Assembly (NCBI RefSeq): GCF_000372725.1
Contig: NW_005198167.1
Coordinates: forward strand, 584,242 to 648,241
Length of the DNA: 64,000 nucleotides
Source: Emiliania huxleyi CCMP1516
Taxonomy: Eukaryota; Haptophyta; Isochrysidales; Noelaerhabdaceae
Reading direction: 5' to 3'
Part shown: piece after piece, positions 29,090-38,672 of the stretch
Numbering within the stretch: position 1 is the stretch's first letter
How the letters are laid out: each line of letters starts with the position of its first letter
The notes under the pieces: model-generated
The model's input: the letters and a program-made list of their open reading frames with translations, nothing else
Databases searched by the model: none
What the model was told of the DNA's origin: nothing
Program-made: the position numbers and the translations under genes

Positions 29090-31230
29090 ATTTATGTCCC
29101 GTTTGGAATTCTATTCAGTCACTGCCCCTGGGTGGTTTTACTCATACTACCTCGTCGGACCCACGCGACACCCGCGGCCGCGGGCCGGCTGCAGGACTCT
29201 CCCACAACCACGCTGCACCCAAGACTGGGGACAACGACAGAGGTGAAACGACAAACAGCCCGCCGCCACCGTGCACCGATCCGACTCACGCGTCACGGGC
29301 ACAGTATCGGCGGTGGACAATCTCGAGTTAGTTCCCTTCTCAGCCCTTCGCAGGCTTCGGTGCAATTACCTTCCCCGCGACACTTACCGGGGTGGGGGCA
29401 ACCTCTGGTCTCTGGCCTTTGGAGCGGAGGCAGTGGTCGCGTCGCCCATGTCCCGACCGACACCCCGACCGGCAACGACGAGAATCCACTCTTCCGTGCC
29501 GGCGGCCCCGTCGGTGGCGGCGCCGATCGGATCGCGTCGCGCCGGCGGGGGTGGTGACCGAGCGGGCAATGGCTCCGCTGGCCGGCGCGGGCGGCGGGGT
29601 CGCGCCAGCGGGGAACAGGTAAGTAAGGCGGCAACGACGCTGAACGGTCACGAAACCCACCCCACCACACTGAAAGACCACCGGCCAGTTGACGACACAC
29701 TCCCAGGCGCCCGCCGATGAAGCTGGGAGGATGTATGGAGGAATGGTAACGACCTCTCCGGATTGGTTGAGCCGCGGCATCGACGGCGGGAAGAGGGAGG
29801 ATCCCCGCCCCTATCCCTCAGTTCAATCCCCAAGAGGAGAGGCAGAGCCTCTGGCGCGGTGAGACCACCCGTAAGCTCTCAAGGCCGACCCCCCCCTCTT
29901 CAGTTCAGATCATGAGCCTTCCCCCTCGGAGGGGGCCGGACGAGGCGTACCCCGAGGGCCCCGGCAGCGGCGCGCGCGCGCACACACAAAGACGCTGCCC
30001 CCTCACACCCCGCACCGCACATCACACACCCCTCGTGGCCGTTCTTCAGTCTGCGGCCAGGGCGCGCTGCACCGGGCCGACCTGCGGCCGTCGCTACGAG
30101 CGGCGGGGCTCAACGCGGGGCAGCGCGCCGACGACGTCGAATGCGCCGCCGTGGCATCGCGGCGCCGACGACCAGGCTCAGAGGACAACCCCGGGTAAGC
30201 GTTCCCGTGCCTCGACATTGCCGCTGGTAGGCGCGCCGCGCCAAGCCATGGCGGGCGCGCCGCGGCCGCGCGCAACCTTCGTCACAATGCCAACCGCGCG
30301 CGGCCGTCGACCGGCAAGCACACGCCTCGACTCGGACACAGTGTTCCGGGGGCAAGGGAGAGGGGCTGGCTCCTAGCCCGAGGCGAGAGGGGAGCTTCCG
30401 AGACCCACTACAAGACCACGCACGCATCATCCCGCGGCCTGGCGGTCGGCGGGATTGCAATCAGTCTTCGCGTTGCCGCCTGTCGTTCGCTCGGGCGCCT
30501 TGGGCGTCGGGGTGGCGAGCAGGGGACGCAGCTCTGAGCGCCCAGCGACGCGTGCCGGATGGAGTCCGGCCGCGGGTGACTAGGGAAGTTCGCTCAGGAT
30601 GTGTGGCAGCCGCCCCGTTGGCTGAGTGTCTTGTCTTGTGGTTCTGTGTGTCGCTCCTGTGTGACCGTCATCGCCCGTCTTGCGTCCACTCATACCGCGT
30701 TGGTGTCCCAGTCGTTGGTCGGACTGTGTTTCGCCTTCCTATCTATCTATCTACCGCCTCCATGGGTGCCCGCTACATTGCCGCTCAAGTGCCCACAACG
30801 GTCAACGCGAGGCAGCAAGGGGCGCGCCACCAATTGGGTAGCAGGGGCGGCAACTTGCTCGTCCGGAAACCTACCTGCCTCCGAAGAGGCATCTGCGATT
30901 AAGTCAGCATGCACGCTCAGGGCTGATGTCGTCGAGTGCACTCGTAGCACGTAGGGCAGTGTCCAGTGATTGCTCGTCTCTCAGTGTGTGTATTTAGCTC
31001 TTACGAACGTTCCCGAAGGAGGACCGTGGTCCGTGCCGCCCGCCCCACGGCGTGTTAGATTGGCCAATCGCGGGACGGCGACAGCGGCGGCCCATGAGGG
31101 GCCATCGCCGGCTGCGTGCTTGCAGTGCTTTTTCTTCTTTGAGCCCAGTGTCGTGCGAGGGAGTTTTGTTGTAAATTCTTTGACCCGTTTTCTTGTCCTC
31201 CTACCCGCCCCGCTCGGTGTTGTCGTTGGG
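29090..31230. other. Long region without a confident gene
   Basis: Open frames at 29271-29720 and 29912-30376 are Arg/Pro/Ala-rich with no recognisable domain. A good-looking donor (AACAG|GTAAGT, about 29620) follows the first, so a small spliced gene is possible. The (CTAC)n-family repeat copy 2 is at 30598-30765. The 5' flank of the 31231 gene has a TTTTCTT stretch at about 31130. Confidence 0.4.
30598..30765 (+). repeat. (CTAC)n-family dispersed repeat, copy 2 (CTAT tail)
   Basis: It contains GATGTGTGGCAGCCGCCCCG, GTCCACTCATACCGCGTTGG and TTCCTATCTATCTATCTACC, parallel to 24240-24432. Confidence 0.6.
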
Positions 31231-34200
31231 TATGCCGCCGAAGAGCGTCAGTGTCGCGCACACGCCCGAGCGCAACCCGCCCGCGCGCAACGTGCGGCTC
31301 TATCTTCGCCCGGTGCGCGGCGCCGCGGGCGGTGGCATGCGTGCCGACGCGGGCGAGCACGACGGCGCCCGAGAGCCGCCGCTCATGAGTCGGAGACTGT
31401 GGAAGGAGATGCCGCTGTGGATTCGGCTGCACCCGGAGCGTGGCCGGCTCAAAAAGTGCTGGAACGGCTGCCGCCTCATCGACGACCGCCACGACGGTCG
31501 CCGGTACGGCGTCTGCCAGAACCGCGGCTGCGGGACGCAGCCTCGCGCCGGAGACCCGATCCTCGGCTGCCGCGTGTGCCGGTGGTCGGTGTGCGCGACG
31601 TGCGCGGACCGGCCGCGCATGCCCTCCCTCTGCGACGACCCGCTCTTCCACGGACCCGACGACCCTTGCTTGCTCCTGCAAGAGGGCCTCCTGCCGCTGG
31701 CCGTTCGCGACGCATGCCTGTGCGCGCGGCCCCCGCCACGCTGGGCCACCGCCATCTTCGCCGCCATCCCACGCCGCCGGCCGCGCTCCGCAGCCGAGCC
31801 CCCTGCTCCCCCGCCCCCTCTCGCCGCCATGGATTTTGCCGCCCTGGCCTCCTTTTTAAGGGCCCCGGCCCCCATTCCCCGGATTTTGGGGGCATTGGGG
31901 GGGGGGGGGCCCCGGGGGGCAACGAAGGACGGGGGGAACCCGTGGGGGGTCCCTGCCCCCGGGGGGGGGGTTTGCCTTTGCCCGGCCCCGGGGGGCCCCC
32001 CCCCCTGGAAAGACCCCCGGGGAGGGGGTTTTTTCCCCCCCCCCCCCCCTTCTTTCCCATTCCCCTTTTTCCTGGACCCCCCCCCCCCCCCCGCCCTACC
32101 TACCCGCAGGCCATGCGTGCCGCCGCTGGCACCGTCGGCCGCGCAGCGCTTCATGGGGACTCCGCTGGCAGCTTCCGCCGCGGCGGCGGTGATGGAGGCG
32201 GCGCCGGCGCTGGCGGGTGCGGGCGGCCATGGCACGGTCATCGTTTGCCCGGGGGGCAACTACGAGTCGCTCTGCGTAGAAGCGGAACATCTCCCCCTAT
32301 CTCCCCGCATCTCCCCGTATCTCCCCGTATCTCCCCGTATCTCGGGCCGTAGAAGCGGAAGACGGACGTCTGGTCGTCCAACTAGCGCTCGAGAGGACGC
32401 GCACTCCGCTGTGCTCGGCCGTCTCCCGCTGTACGCACTGTACTCGTCGCCCCGCGTGTGCTCACGCGGTGCTCTGAAGACGCTGCACGAGACCGTCCTC
32501 CCCGCCCCGAGGCTGGCGTCGCCACAATCTAGGTTCCTCTCCTGCCTCGAGGGCTACCCGGTGACCGAGTGGCTCGCGCGGCACGGCCTGGCGGCGGCGG
32601 TCCTGCGGTGCGCCCGCCCCGCGCTGCCAGCTATAGCAGTAGCAAGGGGGTTGAGGGGTGCTCTTCGTTAGAGGTTGAGCTAGGGAGAAGACACCGCAAG
32701 GGGGGCGCCCTCTCAGCATTTTTCAGCCCTCTTCCCACCCCGCGTGTTCCTTTGGACACGCCCCCCCCCCCCCCCTCCCCCGCGGTGCGCAGGTACCGCC
32801 TCCTCCCCTCGCACGGCCTCGACGAAGCGCTCGATGACCTCGAGGTGTGTTTCTGAGACGTTTCCGAGACGGCTCAGAGACGGCTCAGAGACGGCTGAGA
32901 GACGCTTCCACACGACGCGCAGACGCATCCCAGACACCGCACACCGCTTGCCGCTTGGCTCAAGAAGATCAGCCGCGCCGCCTCGCCGCCATTGGGGCGG
33001 CTCCTGAGCGCCGACCGCCGCCGCACAGCCCGCACCCCCCCGAGTGCAATCGCCGCGTGAGCGTCGCACGCGAGGGTCTGGGGCCCTGCCTCTCGCTCGA
33101 GATCGCGTCGAGATCGCGTCGAGATCGCCCGAGATCACCCGAGATCACCCTAGATCGCTCGAGATCACCCGAGATCACCCTAGATCGCCCAAGATCGCCC
33201 GAGATCGCTCGAGATCGCCCGAGATCACACGAGATCGCCCGAGATCGAACCCCGCAGCTCGCGCGCGGCCCGCAGGACGCGGTCACGCTCCTCCGCCGCC
33301 TCCGGCCCGGACCCGTCGTCGCGATGGGCTTCTCGGCGGGCGGCCACCTGGTTGCGTCGCTCGGGGCGCGGCACGAGGCGCGGCGGCCTAGAAGCGGAAG
33401 ACGCATTCTTGTCTTCCCACCAACGCTCGGGGGGACACGCACTCCGCTGTTTTCGACCGCACTCCGCTGTATTCCACTGTCCTCGCACCCCCTCGTCCTC
33501 ACGCGGTGCTCTTGAGTGCTCTGCACGGGGCCGTCTTCCCCCCCCCCGACCTCGGTGTGTTCATGACGTAGGCTGCCCATATCTCCCCATATCTCCCCAT
33601 ATCTCCCCCCCCCCCGACCTCGGTGTGTTCATGACGTAGGCTGCCCATATCTCCCCATATCTCCCCATATCTCCCCCCCCCCGACCTCGGTGTGTTCATG
33701 CCGTAGGAGCGGCGCCCCGGCACGCCGCAACCGCTCGACGGGCAGGCTGTGTTCCCGCGCCGTCGCCTACCCCTTCCCTCTCGCCACCTTCTCGCCACCC
33801 CCTCACCCCCTCGCCGCCCCCTCGCCGCCCCCTCGCCGCCCCCTCGCCGCCCCCTCGCCGCCCCCTCGCCACGCACTCTGCCGCACTCTGCCGCACTCTG
33901 CCGCACCCCACTGCACTCTGCCGCACTCCGCTGCGCTCTGCCGCACTCCGCTCTGCTACATCACCGAACCCCGACCCGAAAGCGCTGGCTCGTGCCCGGA
34001 CATGCCTGTCCCGTCGATGGGGGCGCCGTGCCTGACCCCGGCTCGTCTGGCCGCCAGGTGCTCGTGTATCCGGGCATCGACGGCCAGAGCTGGCATCCGG
34101 ACAAGGCCGACGAGGTCTGCTTCTTCAACCGCGGCGCGTGGTCGTGGCCTGACAAGGTACGCGCGGAGCGCATTCCCCCCCCTCTTCCACCTCCTCCTCC

Positions 34201-36211
34201 TCCGCCGCTTCCACCTCCTCCCCCGCCTCCTCCTCCGACTCCCCTTCCTTCTCCTCCGCCCCCCCCCCCCCCCCTTCAGAAAGTCTGGTTGTTACTACAG
34301 AATCATTCCAATGATACGATTCCTTTATACCGGCCTTTCAGTCGTGCGGCATTAGCCACTTAGGCGCCTTTCTGAGCGCGCCTCCCGTCTCCTTTTGTCT
34401 TAGCGAGCAATTGATATCGCCTTTCTTCGTTTTTCCGCTTCAAGTCTTTTTTCTCTCGTTTNNNNNNNNNNNNNNNNNNNNNNNNNNNNNNNNNNNNNNN
34501 NNNNNNNNNNNNNNNNNNNNNNNNNNNNNNNNNNNNNNNNNNNNNNNNNNNNNNNNNNNNNCCACCAAGTCAAGCAGCCCCCTCCGCCAACGTTGCCGTA
34601 AGGGACGAAAGCGCCCTTCCAGCCGCCCCCCACCCTAAAAGGAGGCCGCCTAGAGGATGAGCGACGTGGTACGGCGCCGTCCCTCCCCCTGCTCGTCACG
34701 CCAGCCACGCCGTTCTCCCCGCCGCTACACCCCCCCCCCCCCTCCGGGCCGCCCGCCTAACCGCCGCCACACGTTCGCCGCCCTCATGTCCGCTCTCACC
34801 GCCACGTCTTGCCGCAGGTACTCACGCTGCAAGCGCGGCAGGAGGCGCTGCTTGGCGGCGCCGGCTTTGCGGCGCCCCCGACCTACCTTGTCACCTCGAC
34901 GGTGGACGACCCTAGAAGCGGAAGACGTAGTCTTATCTTCCAACTAGCGCTCGAGGGGACGCGCGTTCCGCTGTACTCGACCGTATTCCGCTGTATGCAC
35001 TGCATTCGTCTCCGTTGTACTCACGCGGTGCTCTGAGGACTCTGCACAATACCGTCTTCCCGCCCTGACCTCGGTGTGTCAATGACGTCTAGGCCGACGA
35101 CTGCATCCCGCGCTCCGAGACGCAGCCTTACGTCAAGGCGCTCGCCGCCGCCGGCATCCCGCACGTGCACTTGCGCAAGGACTTTGGAGACCACGGCTTT
35201 GCTCTCAACGGCGGCTGGACGACTCCCTGCGTCAAGTGGCTCACGCGTGCCGTCGGGATGCGCGCTGCCCCGCCGCTGCCGCCGCCGCCGCCGCTGCCGC
35301 ACCGCGTTGCCTCGAAGCCTCGCGGCCCGAACATCGGCGGCGGCGCCGCCGCCGCCGCCACAGGCGTTGCCGCCGCTGCCGCTGTCGCGGGGCCTTCGAG
35401 CGCTGCTGCGCCCGGGGCGCAGCTGACGGCCGAAAAGGTGCTGGTGGATGTGGACGCGGCCGAGGAGGCGCCTCCCGCTAGTCGCGCCTCACCGCCGCCT
35501 GCGTCGCGGCCGCCCGCCGCCGCCGCCGCCGCCGCCGCCGGCCGAGGCGCCAAGCGGGCGCGCGGCGGCGGCGGCAATGGCGGCGGCGGTGCCAAGCGAC
35601 GAGGCGGCGGCGAGGCGGCGGCTTCGCGTGCCGGAGGCTCGACCGCTGCGGCCACTGCAGGCGCACCGCCCGGGGGCGGCAAAGCCGCTGCGCGACCGGA
35701 CGAGCGCGAGCAGGGCTCCTGCCCGCCCCGTGGCAAGGCCAAGGCGACGCCCCCCCCCCCCCCGGGCAACACACACACACACAGCCCACCCAACTAATAC
35801 CCTCCCACCACTGCCGCCGGCGGCGACGCCTACGGCGCCCTACCCCCTCTCGGTCACAGCCCGCCCTCTCGTCACCCCCTCTCGCCACAGCCCGCCCTCG
35901 CCCTCACACGCGGGGCTCGCGCCGTTGCACTGCAGGCGCGCTCCTCCGATGTGCCGCTGGCGAGGTCGCAAGGCCCCATTGCCAAGGGCCCCCCTCCAAC
36001 AGCATCCCCCGCCACCGCCGCGGCCTCCTCCTCCTCTGCGCCTCCGGTCCTCGGCAGCGGTGGCGCCGCCCCGCCCGCCCCGCCGCCCGCAACGTCCAAG
36101 CAGGGCGAGTCCGCCATGCCACCGCCCGCGAGGCCCGCGAGCAAGGCCGGCCAGGTGGGCGCTAAGGCGCCGCCGCCTGCTGCCGCCGCCCCGCCGCCCA
36201 CCGCGTGGTGA
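31231..36211 (+). CDS. Zinc-finger plus acetyl-xylan-esterase-like alpha/beta hydrolase, many exons, three introners
   Basis: Starts MPPKSVSVAHTPERNPPARN. The N-part has a Cys-rich finger (LKKCWNGCRLIDD ... YGVCQNRGCG ... ILGCRVCRWSVCATCADRP). The hydrolase part, rebuilt by splicing, runs: TVIVCPGGNYE|FLSCLEGYPVTEWLARHG, YRLLPSHGLDEALDDLE|DAVTLLRR, PGPVVAMGFSAGGHLVASLG (GFSAGG nucleophile), TPQPLDGQ|VLVYPGIDGQSWHPDK, then (after a 100-N gap) LTLQARQEALL, TYLVTST|ADDCIPRSE (acid), HLRKDFGDHGFAL (His). This order matches family 10-type esterase/lipases with intact triad. The C-terminus is a low-complexity Ala/Gly/Pro/Lys tail, probably spliced at 35730-35936 to end at TGA 36211. Introners lie at 32266-32532, 33378-33706 and 34902-35092. 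Exons near 31800-32110 are obscured by poor sequence, and one exon may be in the gap. Confidence 0.75.
31850..32100. other. Suspected low-quality sequence
   Basis: Homopolymer-inflated text (GGGGGCATTGGGGGGGG, CCCCCGGGGAGGGGG, TTTTTTCCCCCC and so on) unlike any other part of the window. It resembles degraded trace-end base calls. It sits inside the zinc-finger/hydrolase gene, 2.4 kb from the N gap. Coding inference here is unsafe. Confidence 0.6.
32266..32532 (+). mobile_element. Introner element, copy 2 (267-bp GT-AG intron)
   Basis: The intron begins with target copy GTCGCTCT (donor GT), then GCG + TAGAAGCGGAA, and ends ATCTAG. The next exon starts GTTCCTCT (6 of 8 match). The element's first 12 bases occur twice (32276 and 32351), separated by an ATCTCCCCGT minisatellite. 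Splicing gives PGGNYE|FLSCLEGYPV, as in the esterase family. Confidence 0.85.
33115..33240 (+). repeat. Intronic minisatellite, CGAGATCxCC units
   Basis: About twelve units of CGAGATC(G/A)CC(C/T) fill the intron between DDLE and DAVTLL, whose donor side also carries a CTCAGAGACGG repeat (32875-32910). Confidence 0.8.
33378..33706 (+). mobile_element. Introner element, copy 3 (329-bp GC-AG intron)
   Basis: The intron begins with target copy GCGCGGCG (donor GC), then GCC + TAGAAGCGGAAGACG, and ends CATGCCGTAG. The next exon starts GAGCGGCG (7 of 8). The 3' end of the element (GACCTCGGTGTGTTCATG + (A/C)CGTAG) is present three times in tandem, separated by CATATCTCCC minisatellite units, so three potential acceptors exist. 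Confidence 0.85.
33785..33960 (+). repeat. Intronic CCCCTCGCCG and CTCTGCCGCA tandem repeats
   Basis: Two adjoining minisatellites (10-11-bp units) fill the GC-AG intron between PLDGQ and VLVYPG. Confidence 0.75.
34462..34561. other. Assembly gap (100 N)
   Basis: Exactly 100 N inside the zinc-finger/hydrolase gene, between the exon ending WSWPDK and the exon starting VLTLQARQ. Confidence 1.
34902..35092 (+). mobile_element. Introner element, copy 4 (191-bp GT-AG intron)
   Basis: The cleanest copy. Target copy GTGGACGA gives the donor, then CCC + TAGAAGCGGAAGACG, the body, and the end AATGACGTCTAG. The next exon starts GCCGACGA (6 of 8). Splicing gives TYLVTST|ADDCIPR, matching the family's STADD segment. 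Confidence 0.9.
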
Positions 36212-36591
36212 GTGTGGGCAGCATCGCGACGCACCCAAAAGGCGCCGATTAGCGTGAGCGACCTTTCGCAACGCGCGGGTGGTGATGGCCGGGGAGCGAA
36301 GGGGAGCTCGTGTAGCAGAGCAGCCCCGCAGCCGCGTCTGATGGCGGTGTGTGCATGTTGGAATCCGTGGGGGCGTGTGCGGCCAAATACGTCTGGCGCA
36401 GAGCGCGAGAGCCGCTTGCTGTCTTTGGCTTGCATGTTCTCTTGGGCGTCCTTTACCGTTTGGTTTTCGGTTGTGTGTTTTTGAAAGCGGCGGCAGGAGC
36501 GAGGAGGCGGGGGGTCCGAGACGAGGTAAGTGAGTCTCTCGTGTCGTGACTCGTGCGTGTCGTCGAGACACGAGAGGCCACTTCTCAAACG
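36212..36591. other. 3' flank and spacer
   Basis: No gene is seen. It contains a T-rich TTTACCGTTTGGTTTTCGG stretch that could include the 3' end signals of the hydrolase gene. Confidence 0.4.
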
Positions 36592-37510
36592 CTCTGGGCC
36601 GGCGCGGGGGCCCCAGAGGGTGTCCATGCGGGGGGGAGATGGGGTCCCATGGCCCGCCGCAGGCGCCGATTTTTTCGGATTGTTTTTCTTTTTTTGGCGA
36701 TGTTTTACTTGTTTTCATGGGAATTCGGCGTACTTGCGGCCATGCTATCACGCCTTGCGACAGCCTGTCGGCGCAGCTGACCGTGCCATGATGCACAATT
36801 GATCACCTGCATAGCTCGCGGCCTTAGTATCAAGCATTCAGTGACGACCTGATCGTACGGCCAGTAGGAAGGTGTCCTTCCATCGTGTGCACGCTTCTGG
36901 CGCAATGCGCGTCACCTCGGATTGGCTGCTGGCACTCTCGAGGCTATGCCTACACAGCCTCGCGCGCATGGGCAGTCAAGAGGGACCACGCACCTTCTCA
37001 GGACAGCGCCGGTGCCTCTCTCTTGGACCGGCAAACTTGGTGGTATCGTGTCACCAATGTGGGACCAGTGCGGCTTCGCGCCATCGACAGCTCTGAACTG
37101 CGCCTCACCACTGACCGGGAAGGCCGCCAAGTGGGCCAGCACAGGTCGCACATTGTGGCAGCAGTCAGCAGTGCATGGCTGATAGCTAGAGCAGCAGCGT
37201 CAGGGTCGCAGGGTCGGATCGTGTCAAGCCTCTCGCCCGGCCGGCCGCGTGCAGACGTCGGCCTGTCTGCTGTCTGGAGTGATCTGTCGGCGGTCAGTAC
37301 GACCGATCAGGTCGGAGTTTTCTGATGGTTGGAGGGTCTATCTCCTATCTGTATGTACTCCTCTCGAGATCTTTCCAAATCTGCCCTCTACTTAACCGTA
37401 CTTAATCGGGAAGTTGGTGCTCATAGAGACTCATAGAGCCGGAGCCCCGTTTCCGCACTGCGGCGCGGCGCACGGTGCCTCCGGCGGGGGGGCCCCGCGC
37501 CGGCCCAGAG
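36592..37510. mobile_element. 889-bp TIR transposon family, copy 2 (inverted)
   Basis: Starts CTCTGGGCCGGCGCGGGGGC and ends GCCCCGCGCCGGCCCAGAG. It is a near-identical inverted copy of 14397-15285 with a small insertion near the right end. The flanks (CTCAAACG / GTTGTCCC) do not form a target duplication, so one flank was rearranged. A TTTCTTTC stretch with CTTGGGT(G/T)GTCTG follows (37517-37552) and matches, inverted, about 8715-8755. Confidence 0.8.
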
Positions 37511-37607
37511 GTTGTCCCTTGGGTGGTCTGTTTTCTTTCTTTCTTTCTTTCCCTCGTTTGGCGTCCATTGGAGTTCTTTTTACCAGGCGCAACTTCCTGG
37601 TGTCGGA

Positions 37608-38456
37608 TCACAACGGAGCAGCCCCACCCGGCACCCACTCCATGTCCATCTCCACCCCGGCGGCGGCCAGCATCGCGGCGATCGGGCAGCGCTGCTCGAC
37701 AACGCGGCCGAGCACAGCCACGTCGTCTGCGGTGAGGGGCGAGCCGGCCGGCAGGTGCACCCTTGCCACGCCGCTCACACGGGTCAGCCCCGGCGGGGAA
37801 GGCGGCGGCTCGGTGATGGGCAGGTGGAGTGCGCCTGGTGGTTGGTTCAGTCGGTGGCGCTGATGGCAGCCTGAGCTGCCCGGGCGGCTTGGGTGCGTGG
37901 GCGGCAGCGGTGCGGTTGCTGATCTAGCGGCTGCGCGTTTTGCCACAGCTGCTGCTACGCAGAGAGCGAGAGGACAGTGTGTCTATCGGGAGGCGCGCCT
38001 CGCGGGTCGCGAACAGCCTCCACATCTGCGAATTCAATCGATTCGAAGCGGTTGTGCGGCCGCGCCCACAGATGGCGCGCCACGTAGTGCGCGGTCGCCA
38101 CCTGGCAGCGCCGTGGATCGCAGGTCTTGGCCGCGCCGCGGCAGTGTGCATCGCTGATCTTGGCGGAGAGAGTCAGGTCAGGTGTCATGTCTCCGGTTTG
38201 CGGGCAACACCTTGCAGCCGAGCAACGACGCGAGAAGGGCTTCAATCGGCTGCGGGAGAAGAGACGGGGGTGAGCTCCGGCAGTCCGCTGAAGCGGGTCC
38301 TGTGCCGGCGCGATTAGTGCAGCCGCACCTGCGCGGCGCTGTCGCCACCGCCCATCTGCGTTGGGAGGTCAGTTTGGAGCGTGTGGCGGACGGCGCCACG
38401 GATGGTGCTCGTGCAGCCGACGCCGCCAAATGACGTCGCAACGAGGCGATAACGCA
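37608..38456 (-). CDS. OsmC/Ohr-family protein, four or so exons
   Basis: OsmC/Ohr proteins are thiol-dependent peroxidases for organic hydroperoxides. The start is ATG at 38456 (MRYRLVATSFGGVGCTSTIR). Exon 1 ends HTLQTDLPTQMGGGDSAAQ, and a GT-AG intron leads to PIEALLASLLGCK, which holds the first redox Cys in the family's GC position. A second GT-AG intron leads to VATAHYVARHLWARPHNRFE and IEFADVEAVRDPRG. The last exon has VSGVARVHLPAGSPLTADDV and LGRVVEQRCPIAAMLAAAGV with the second redox Cys (RCPI), stopping at 37608. The exon-3/exon-4 junction is uncertain (about 37985-37800). The order PxEALLASLLGCK ... CPI...L is typical. The promoter side contains a retroposon (38577-38672) about 120 bp upstream of the start. 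Confidence 0.7.
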
Positions 38457-38576
38457 TAGCGAGTGATTGCCCAGCGTCGGGAGCCGGGGACTCGTATCTA
38501 GATATTGCATATGCTGGGTGGCGGGGTTCCCTGGAGCGAGGGTATGCTCGAACTCGTTTTCTTTTTTCAATAGATT

Positions 38577-38672
38577 TTAGTGTCGTCATCATCTGTCTAG
38601 CGTCCACCCATACCGCGTTGGTGTCCAGTCCGAGCCTGGCTGTTCTTCACCTTTCTACCTACCTACCTATTT
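38577..38672 (+). repeat. (CTAC)n-tailed dispersed repeat, copy 3 (5'-truncated)
   Basis: GTGTCGTCATCATCTGTCTA ... CATACCGCGTTGGTGTCCAG ... CTTTCTACCTACCTACCTA. It matches the 3' half of 24240-24432 almost exactly. Confidence 0.75.

Noticed and set aside
33115-33240. CRISPR-like array
   Set aside because: Units are 10-12 bp without unique spacers, inside a spliced intron of a eukaryotic gene.
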